A stretch of 64,000 nucleotides of DNA from an uncultured Bacteroidales bacterium (GTDB lineage Bacteria; Bacteroidota; Bacteroidia; Bacteroidales; Bacteroidaceae), in contig CACZAN010000008.1 in assembly GCA_902779165.1 (NCBI GenBank), positions 62,001 to 126,000 of the forward strand, written 5' to 3'. The notes below the pieces were generated by a model. That model was not told the DNA's origin, did not search any database, and was given only the letters and a program-made list of their open reading frames with translations. Of this stretch, positions 9,401 to 17,000 are shown piece by piece (within the stretch, counting starts at the first letter, position 1; every line of letters starts with the position of its first letter). A program made the translations under genes and the position numbers.

Positions 9401-9491
9401 GAATCTACTGCAAACGAGGATAATCTATTAGAATTATGATAGTTAGATTGCAGTAGATTTTTCTGAATCTATGTTTTTTGCAGTAGATTTA
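9401..9491. repeat. Inverted and direct TTGCAGTAGATT repeats
   Basis: GAATCTACTGCAAA at 9401 is the inverse of two later copies of TTGCAGTAGATTT, near 9449 and 9478. The surrounding 100 bp is AT-rich. No reading frame of note is present. Confidence 0.55.
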
Positions 9492-9561
9492 TCTGCTTAT
9501 AAACTCGGTTTTTTATGCTTATGATGACAACTTTGCGGTGTCGAAGAGGAAAAGGGGAGTG

Positions 9562-9657
9562 GAGTTCCAGAAAAATCCGAGGGTGGAACTCGCGAGTTCC
9601 ACTGGTGGAATTCCAGAGTTCCAGTGCTGGAAGTCGAGAGTTCCACTACTGGAACTC
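9562..9657. repeat. Tandem 22-bp-period palindrome array, locus 1
   Basis: Units of the form GAGTTCCANNNNTGGAANTC (20 nt, each a hairpin with a 4-nt loop) start at 9594, 9616 and 9638 with 2-nt spacers, so the period is exactly 22. A longer first unit spans 9562-9591. The same unit recurs at 39900-39963. Confidence 0.8.
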
Positions 9658-9789
9658 AACTTTGCGGCTTTAAATAATTCGAACGCAAAGACACGAAGTC
9701 TCTAAGAAATCATTTCCCTCTCCGGCTGTGGCGGAGTTAATACACACATAAGTAGGTGAACAAAATTATTTAATTCAAGTTTCGGAAGT

Positions 9790-9978
9790 GATGCCGTAGG
9801 CATCTGACAGTGGTAGCCAGCCATTTAAATGGCTGGTAATGAGGATGTTAACGGATAGCGTGCCGTAGGTACGCGACAGGGATTTGATGTCGCGTACCTA
9901 AAGGCACGCTTTTTCCTAGCCGCTTTATACCAGCCGTTGAAACGGCTGGCTACCTTTGTCACGCCCCGCTGGGGCTTT
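9790..9978. repeat. BIME/MITE-like element with nested palindromes
   Basis: Two 26-nt palindromic modules (GGTAGCCAGCC, 4-6 nt, then GGCTGGT) at 9812-9837 and 9929-9954 are in inverted orientation, enclosing a long cruciform at 9857-9910. In that cruciform, an 8-bp outer stem AGCGTGCC/GGCACGCT and a 12-bp inner stem AGGTACGCGACA/TGTCGCGTACCT are both perfect. Smaller hairpins flank it at 9790-9804 (GATGCCGTAGGCATC) and 9963-9975 (GCCCC-GCT-GGGGC). The organisation resembles REP/BIME elements mobilised in trans by RAYT transposases; no transposase gene lies in the window. The rest of 9227-10070 has no gene. Confidence 0.75.
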
Positions 9979-10070
9979 GTATTACAGCTGGTTAGCATAC
10001 TTGCGAAACTTTAGTTTTATAAGATATACGCACCCGTCACGAAAAGGAGGTGACGGGTGCACTAAACTAT

Positions 10071-11510
10071 CTATACAGTCTCATGGTTTGGCTCGTTGGT
10101 GAGGTTATAGAGCCAATCCATTGCCTTTTCGAGAAAGGTTTTCTTGGGAGCCGGAGTGGTATCAGGATCTGATGGAGACGTGGAATCATTAGGATTTTCA
10201 GAATCATCAGAGTTGTACATTTTCTCTTTGGTTCCGGGCTCTTCTGTGGTTCCGTTGCCTTCGGCCGCTTCTGCGGTTTGGGATTCGGATGACGCCTGCG
10301 ACTGTTCCTCCTCCGTGAATTCAAATTCCTTTTCGACGATGACGGTCCTCACGGCGGCTTTCGGAGTGAAATAGAGCTGCTGCATCAGGGCTTGGAAGTA
10401 CTCATCATCCGGCACGGATTGCAGTTTCTCCTGGCTTGCCGTCTTCATTTCATGCGCCATCCCAGCCGCAAGGATGATGACTTTCGCGTCCTTTCCCAAA
10501 CTGTTGTCTGTCGATGTGCCCCAGATGACTTCGATGTCGTCGTCCAGTTGCTTCATGAAGTCGTCAATCTCCTGCATCTCATCCATATACAGCGGCTCCT
10601 CGTCGCTCGTATAGATGTCAACAAGTATGCGGCGGGCGCGACCGATGTCGCTGCCATAGAGCAGGGGGGAATCCAATGCCTGAATGATGGCTCGCTCCAC
10701 ACGATGCTCTCCGCTGGCACGTCCCGCTGCCATGATGGCATCTCCGCCGTTCTTCATCGTTGTCTCTACGTCGCGGAAGTCGAGGTTGATATCGCCATCG
10801 GTGTGCATGGTGATAAGCTCCGAAATGCTCTTGGCAGCATCCTTCAGGATATTGTCGGCCTCCTTGAACTTATCCCTCATCGGGATGCGCTGCCGTTCGC
10901 CGTCGGGCAGCTCGCGGAAGGCGCCGCCTGTCAGTTTATCGTTCTGTACCACCAGCAGTGCATCTACGTTCCTACGCATCTCTTCCATGCCCCGCAGCGC
11001 CTTAAGGATCTTCTGCTTGCCCTCGAAGGAGAAGGGGATGGTGACGATGCCAATGGTCAGGATTCCCATCTCTTTCGCCACTTGTGCTATGATAGGTGCT
11101 GCTCCTGTGCCCGTGCCTCCACCCATAGAGGCGGTGACGAACACCATCTTGGTGCCGTCGTCCAGCAACTCGCGAATACGGTCGCGGGTGAATTCAGCCT
11201 CCTCGCGCCCCTTTTCCGGGTTGCCTCCGGCTCCCAGTCCGTCGACGCCCAGTTGCAGCTTCACGGGAACCGGACAGCGCACCAGCTGCTGGCTGTCGGT
11301 GTTACAGGCCGCATAGGTTACATTCGTGATGCCCTCCATATACATGTTTCTGACTGCATTACAGCCACCTCCGCCTACGCCCACCACCTTGATGATCCCG
11401 ATGGACGTGTCGGTGGGCAGGTGGAAACTGATGCCCTGATCGCTCTCGCGACGGGACTCCTTAATCTGCTGAGAATCATCGTTCTCAGCACTCAAATAAT
11501 TCTTTTTCAT
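10071..11510 (-). CDS. ftsZ: Cell division protein FtsZ
   Basis: 479 residues. This tubulin-like GTPase forms the cytokinetic ring. It shows VGGGGCNAV near residue 45, the tubulin signature GGGTGTGA at 130-137, and the T7-loop NLDFRD at 242-247 that completes the neighbour's GTPase site. After residue ~390 there is an acidic, Ser/Thr/Pro-rich unstructured tail ending in a short FLEKAMDWLYNL motif, probably the C-terminal peptide that binds partners. Start ATG 11510 is preceded by AAGGAG; an in-frame TTG at 11567 overlaps the -7 box and is rejected. The gene stands alone: the usual Bacteroidetes dcw neighbours (murC, ftsQ, ftsA) are not beside it. Confidence 0.95.
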   Translation of the reverse strand: MKKNYLSAENDDSQQIKESRRESDQGISFHLPTDTSIGIIKVVGVGGGGCNAVRNMYMEGITNVTYAACNTDSQQLVRCPVPVKLQLGVDGLGAGGNPEKGREEAEFTRDRIRELLDDGTKMVFVTASMGGGTGTGAAPIIAQVAKEMGILTIGIVTIPFSFEGKQKILKALRGMEEMRRNVDALLVVQNDKLTGGAFRELPDGERQRIPMRDKFKEADNILKDAAKSISELITMHTDGDINLDFRDVETTMKNGGDAIMAAGRASGEHRVERAIIQALDSPLLYGSDIGRARRILVDIYTSDEEPLYMDEMQEIDDFMKQLDDDIEVIWGTSTDNSLGKDAKVIILAAGMAHEMKTASQEKLQSVPDDEYFQALMQQLYFTPKAAVRTVIVEKEFEFTEEEQSQASSESQTAEAAEGNGTTEEPGTKEKMYNSDDSENPNDSTSPSDPDTTPAPKKTFLEKAMDWLYNLTNEPNHETV

Positions 11511-11564
11511 AATTCTTCTACTCCTTAAAATATGATTGATTACTTCTTTAGGCAAATCCGCGTG

Positions 11565-11572
11565 CAAAGATA
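11565..11572 (-). promoter_or_regulatory. -7 box of ftsZ (TATCTTTG)
   Basis: Perfect TAnnTTTG on the minus strand, giving a leader of roughly 50 nt before ATG 11510. Confidence 0.6.
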
Positions 11573-11771
11573 CGTTTTTCTACTGAAAGAAAGAACAAAA
11601 TCTGCATCAAATTTTATTCACGAGCCTTGTGAAAAGACATTTTCTATTATTATATGACGATATTTGCACTTCAGGGCGGCAAAACAAGCCTGATTGGGTA
11701 TAACAAACTAAGAAAAGGGGGCATTTGTCGATTTTTTCTGCTTAAGAAATGGTTTATTAGAGAATTTTGCC

Positions 11772-11779
11772 TAACTTTG
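11772..11779 (+). promoter_or_regulatory. -7 box of dsbD (TAACTTTG)
   Basis: Perfect TAnnTTTG, 28 nt before the dsbD start codon. It is divergent from the ftsZ promoter in the same 297-bp gap. Confidence 0.6.
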
Positions 11780-11807
11780 CACCCGAAAATCTAATGAATA
11801 GAACTTT

Positions 11808-13943
11808 ATGAAGCGATTTGTCCTACACCTTATTTTAATATGCGCGTGCGTGTGCGTAGGGGCTCAAAATCCCGTGAGCACTTCTGTGAAGAAACAAGCG
11901 GTCAGCGGTCATGATGATCTCATCGACCTCGTCTTCAGCTTCACGATCCAGCCGGGCTGGCACGTCTATGGACCGGACAACGGTGACGACGGCCCCACGA
12001 AGATGACCTTCAACACGGAACAGTTAGAGGGCTGTCAGCTGGAGGGTGGCCTGCGCCTCTCCCCTGCCCCAAAACGCGTGATGGACAATGTCTTCGGCTG
12101 CGAAGTCACCTACTTCGAGAATAAAGGTTCGGCCACGCAGCGTCTGCGTCTGAAGGGTGGCGCATGGAAGGCTGTAGGCTATCTGGAATACGGCACCTGC
12201 AACGATGAGAGCTGCATGCCGCCAATGCCGGTGGAGTTCAGCTTTGAGGGGACTCTCCAAAACTCTGGCTCCGCAGGCCCACCCTCCGCAGTTTCTCCAG
12301 CCGGAACAGGTAATAGTTCCGGCTTCGAACCACCTGTGAGGGAGGGAACTGTCACCGATGAAGGGCGTGCGCAAGGGAAACAAGATGGAGAATCATCCAC
12401 GGACGGGGCCGAAACGGACACCACCTCGCAAATTCAAACCGCTCACTCCCTCACTGGGAGGGAAGGGGGTGGGTCTTTATGGACTCCCGTCATCGATGAA
12501 CTTCACGCCCTCGATGCAGCATCCGACACCCAATCGCGCTCGTTGTGGGGCATCTTCTTCCTCGGCATCGTCGGCGGACTGATAGCGCTGCTCACCCCCT
12601 GTGTATGGCCGATTATTCCTATGACCGTAAGCTTCTTCCTCAAACGCTCGAAGGACGATAAGCGCAAGGGCATCACCGATGCCATCCTCTATGGACTCAG
12701 TATCGTGGTCATCTATGTAGGATTGGGTCTGCTGGTGACGCTGATATGGGGCCCTTCTTCCCTCAACGCGCTGAGTACCAACGCCATCTTCAACCTTTTC
12801 CTCTTTGCCCTGCTGGTTTTCTTCGCCGCCTCGTTCCTCGGTGGATTCGAGATCACGCTGCCTTCCTCATGGAGCACAAAGATGGACGAGAAAGCCAGCT
12901 CCACCACGGGTCTGCTCTCGATCTTCTTCATGGCGTTGACCCTGGTTCTTGTCAGCTTTAGCTGCACAGGACCAATCATCGGTCTGCTGCTCGTGGATAT
13001 GGTCACCAGCGGCAGCATCATCGCCCCGACGGTTGGCATGTTCGGCTTTGCACTGGCGCTGGCGGCTCCCTTCACGCTCTTCGCAATGTTCCCCACGTGG
13101 CTAAAGTCCGCGCCGAAGAGCGGTAACTGGATGAATGTCATCAAAGTCGTACTCGGTCTAATTGAACTGGCGTTTGCGCTGAAGTTCCTGAGCGTAGCCG
13201 ACTTAGCTTATGGCTGGCGGCTCCTCGACCGCGAGACGTTCCTCTGCCTATGGATACTCATCTTTACGTTGATGGGCTTTTATCTCCTCGGCTGGATCAG
13301 GTTGCCCCACGATGAGGACGAATACGACGATGACGGTAATGTCATAGCCCGTCCAAAGATTGGGGTAGTGCGTTTCCTATCAGCACTTTGCGTTCTCGCC
13401 TTCGCACTGTATATGGTACCTGGACTGTGGGGGGCTCCGTGCAAGGCCGTGAGTGCATTTGCTCCTCCGATGTGGACGCAGGACTTCAATCTGAACCAGA
13501 ACACTGTGGAGGCTACCTACACAGATTATGAAGAAGGTATGGCTGCCGCCCGTCGGCTGGGCAAGCCCGTCATGCTGGACTTCACAGGCTTCGGGTGTGT
13601 GAACTGTCGTAAGATGGAGGCTGCCGTGTGGCCTGATGCCCGAGTGCGCCAGCTGATGACCGAAGACTATGTGCTCGTCAGCCTCTATGTCGACGACAAA
13701 ACTCCCCTACCCGCTCCCGTTGAAGTCATTGAGGCTGATGGTACTACACGCAAGCTGCGCACCGTTGGCGACCGCTGGAGCTACCTGCAACGCACCAAGT
13801 TCGGCGCACAGACTCAACCCTTCTACGTCCTTGTGGATCACGAAGCCCATCCTCTCGCAGGAAGCTTCAGCTACAAGGAAGACATTCCCGGCTTCGTCAG
13901 CTGGCTGGAAGGGGGGCTGAAACGCTTCGAGGAAACAAAATAG
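11808..13943 (+). CDS. dsbD: Thiol:disulfide interchange protein DsbD
   Basis: 711 residues. It passes electrons from cytoplasmic thioredoxin through the inner membrane to periplasmic thiols. A signal peptide (to about residue 20) precedes an N-terminal beta domain (VFSFTIQPGWHVYGPD). The membrane core runs from about residue 245 to 560 with TPCVWPIIPM (Cys near 265) and FSCTGPIIG as the paired-cysteine helices. The C-terminal thioredoxin domain carries CVNC at about 597-600. Between the beta domain and the membrane part lies an unusual Gly/Ser/Thr-rich linker (residues ~150-224) that coincides with a palindromic repeat also found in nspC. Monocistronic, with its own promoter. Confidence 0.92.
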   Translation: MKRFVLHLILICACVCVGAQNPVSTSVKKQAVSGHDDLIDLVFSFTIQPGWHVYGPDNGDDGPTKMTFNTEQLEGCQLEGGLRLSPAPKRVMDNVFGCEVTYFENKGSATQRLRLKGGAWKAVGYLEYGTCNDESCMPPMPVEFSFEGTLQNSGSAGPPSAVSPAGTGNSSGFEPPVREGTVTDEGRAQGKQDGESSTDGAETDTTSQIQTAHSLTGREGGGSLWTPVIDELHALDAASDTQSRSLWGIFFLGIVGGLIALLTPCVWPIIPMTVSFFLKRSKDDKRKGITDAILYGLSIVVIYVGLGLLVTLIWGPSSLNALSTNAIFNLFLFALLVFFAASFLGGFEITLPSSWSTKMDEKASSTTGLLSIFFMALTLVLVSFSCTGPIIGLLLVDMVTSGSIIAPTVGMFGFALALAAPFTLFAMFPTWLKSAPKSGNWMNVIKVVLGLIELAFALKFLSVADLAYGWRLLDRETFLCLWILIFTLMGFYLLGWIRLPHDEDEYDDDGNVIARPKIGVVRFLSALCVLAFALYMVPGLWGAPCKAVSAFAPPMWTQDFNLNQNTVEATYTDYEEGMAAARRLGKPVMLDFTGFGCVNCRKMEAAVWPDARVRQLMTEDYVLVSLYVDDKTPLPAPVEVIEADGTTRKLRTVGDRWSYLQRTKFGAQTQPFYVLVDHEAHPLAGSFSYKEDIPGFVSWLEGGLKRFEETK
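12276..12478 (+). repeat. In-frame palindromic repeat element inside dsbD
   Basis: The right end (CTCCCTCACTGGGAGGGA, then GGTGGGTCTTTAT) matches the right end of the second nspC insert almost base for base, but is read in a different frame (GGG-TCT-TTA versus GTG-GGT-CTT-TAT). The left part contains CACCTGTGAGGGAGGGAA and an extra hairpin AGCCGGAAC/GTTCCGGCT. The limits are approximate. Confidence 0.7.
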
Positions 13944-14010
13944 GCCCCGTGAGGCCACGAGGCTTATGTGGCCCATAAGGCCCATTAGCCCCATAAGCCC
14001 CATTAACCAC
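13944..14010. repeat. GGCCCATTAGCCCCAT-type low-complexity array
   Basis: Degenerate tandem copies of (G)GCCCATTA/GCCCCATAA fill the gap between dsbD and the protease gene. Similar sequence occurs at 5225, 60028 and 61261. Confidence 0.6.
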
Positions 14011-14027
14011 ACATAATCTTACACATC

Positions 14028-17000
14028 ATGCGAACCTTAAAACCTTTATTATCGACCTTATTGCTTGCCGTGACATTGCAAGCCACGGCACAGCCGGGCA
14101 CTTGGGACAAGGAGAAATATCCAGATATTCCGCCTCCAACGCCCACCAACATCAACATGAAAGCTTACCGAGCCATGAGTGCTCGTATCAAGCGCCAGAA
14201 GGCTGCGGGCAAGATGCGTCCCGACCACGTGAACAACGCACTGAACCCCTCGTTTCCACCAATCATCAACCAAAGCGGCGGGTCGTGCGGCGCGGCAAGC
14301 AGCATCTACTATCAGTTCACCAACCAAATCAACACGGCCCGTTTTGTGGCTGCCGACTCGGACGAGCGACGCTATGCTACTCACTTCCCCTGGATGCTGA
14401 ATACCAACGGCACCGACGGAACAGGCTACGACAGACTCGGCAAGGAAGTGGGCATCGCCAGCTGTGCCGTTTATGGAGGTACCACCTACAGCCGCATCTA
14501 CGGCCGGTCGGGACAGGACGACCAAGACGACGACTGCGGATGGATGCAAGGTTATGACAGCTGGTTCTCTACCATGCACAACCGCATCGCCAGCGGCAAC
14601 AGCTTTCCCATGAACTGCGGCACGGAAGAAGGCCGTGAGCTGGTGAAGAACTACCTATGGAACCGCTGCGGCGATGACAGCTATGCCTCGGGCGGCATCT
14701 GCGGTATCGGTGTGGCCGCTGGACCCTTCGAGGGCAATATCCCCAAAACTGCTGCCAACGATGCTATCGGAGTGACGGGGATGAAATATGTCACCGACTG
14801 GAATGAGACCTACAACCACGCTATGACGATTGTGGGCTACGACGACCGCGTGGAGTTCGACCTCGACGGCAACGGAATCATCGGCGAAGCCAAGAACGCC
14901 GACGGCGACAACGAGGTCGGTGCCTGGATTATCTGCAACTCGTGGGGTGACGGCTATGCCAACCACGGCTTCATCTACTGTCCCTATGAGAAGTCTAACA
15001 GCGTGAAGGGCTGGCCTAAGGAGAACAGCTTCACCCCAGGCTACTACGATGTCATGCGCGACTACCGTCCCCTCCGAACCATCAAGGTGAAGATGGAATA
15101 CAGCCACCGTTCGGAAATAGCGCTCTATGTGGGTGTGGCACAGAACCTTGAAGCCAAGAAACCCGAGAAATCCACCGTGCTGACACATTTCAACTACTGC
15201 GGCGACGGTAATCGCGGACTGACCAAGCCCGCTCCAGAGATTCCAATGTTAGGGCGCTGGGCTGACGGCGAACTGCACACCGAGCCCATGGAATTCGGAT
15301 ATGACCTGACCAGCCTCACCCAAGACTTCGATCTCCAGCACCCGCTGAAGTATTTCTTCTGGGTCGAAACGCGCTCGTGGGGCAAGGGCTCTGGTAAAAT
15401 CCATGAAGTCAGCATCATCGACTACACCCTCGACCGCAACGGCGTGGAAGTGCCCTTCGAGTTGGAAGACATCGTGGACGTGCCCAGCAAGGGAAAGAAG
15501 ACCGAACTCACCGCCATCGTCAGCGGCGACGCAGTGCCCGCACCCCGTAACCTCTGCATCAACGAGGGACTACTCGCCTGGGAGGCACCCACGGGCAGTC
15601 GCCACGAACCCAAGGCCTACAACATTTATCATAACGGCGACTTCATCATCCAGCAACCCGCCAGCAGCCTCACGGCCAACGTGGAACCGGAAGGTAGCTA
15701 TGCTGTCAGTGCACTCTACAGCGTGGCAGACTATCAGGTAGAGAGCAAACGCTCTGCCTCTGTGGCGGCTCCCATCGTGCCCAGCGCCACCACAGAAAAT
15801 CAGGTAGCCCATCTTGCTCCGGGGAATAAAATCGTCATCCCCAACTTCATAGAACGCTCCACAGAGAACTTCACCATCGAGTTCTGGATCCTGGCGGAGG
15901 AGACGGCCACCAAAGACAGCTATGGTTTCCGCATCAAAGCCGACACCACCACCTTCTTCTTTAAGTTCATTAAGGACAACTTCATCGAAATCGGCCAGGA
16001 TGGCGGTTCCTACACAAGGCTAAGCACTGTCGTGAAGCCAGGAACCTTCCGCCATATTGCCATTGTGGGAGAAGGACTCGCCACCCGACTGTTTATCAAT
16101 GGAACCCAAAGACTGAACTGGAGCAACAACTACGGTCACTACGGCATCAAGGGGCCCGCCCGGCTCGTAATCGGCGAGACAGAGGGTACCACCAGCAACT
16201 ACAAGAAAGTCTACGATGCATCATGGAAGGGGTATCTTGATGAATTCCGGGTATGGAACCGAGCCCTCAGTGCTACTGAGATCAAAGCATCGTACCAGAA
16301 AGACATCGCTGCCCCCACGCTCTACGACGACCTTATACATTATTATAAGATGAACGCGCGCGGAACGGGCACCGAAGAGGACCCGATGTTCCTCATTGAC
16401 GCCTGCGGCAATTGCGATGCCGAAGTAACTAACGCTACGGACTTCAAGATTGAATCCTATTCCCTCGGTGATGAGAAGAATCCGCTGAACGCCGCCACCA
16501 ACGCCGACTTCGCTTGTGCGAAGACCGCCACCGTGGGCCAGCCCTTCGTCATCACCGACCAAAGTGCCATGAATACCGCCGTGCGCGAATGGACCTTCAC
16601 GGGAACAGCTCAGCCCGCGATGCAAGGCACCGTGAGCCCCATCATCGTCTTCACCGAGGCCGGCAAGCAATACATCAAGCTGCAGACCACCAGCCTCTAC
16701 GGAGAGACGGCAGAGAAGCTGGACTCCGTAGAAGTAGAGCCTGCTGTACTGCCCACCGTGGACTTCAACCTGCCCGCCACTGAAATCAGCGCCGGACAGC
16801 ATGTCACCTTCGTCAACACCTCTACACCAATCGAAGCGGCTTCCTATGAGTGGGAGATCGAGGGCGCGGAAATACCCGTCGTGAAGAGCGTGAATGCCGC
16901 CGCCACCTTCCCCGAATTCGGAACCTACACAGTGAAGCTTACTGCCGTGAACACCCAGGGACGCGTCTCTGCCACCAAGACCGTAAGCGTCGTGCCCGTG

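Noticed and set aside
9857-9910. A riboswitch or other known structured RNA in the cruciform
   Set aside because: It is a simple long inverted repeat without conserved loop motifs, set between inverted REP-like modules, so a repeat element is the better reading.
10392-11528. 378-codon plus-strand frame opposite ftsZ
   Set aside because: Antisense shadow of ftsZ, His/Leu-rich without domain features.
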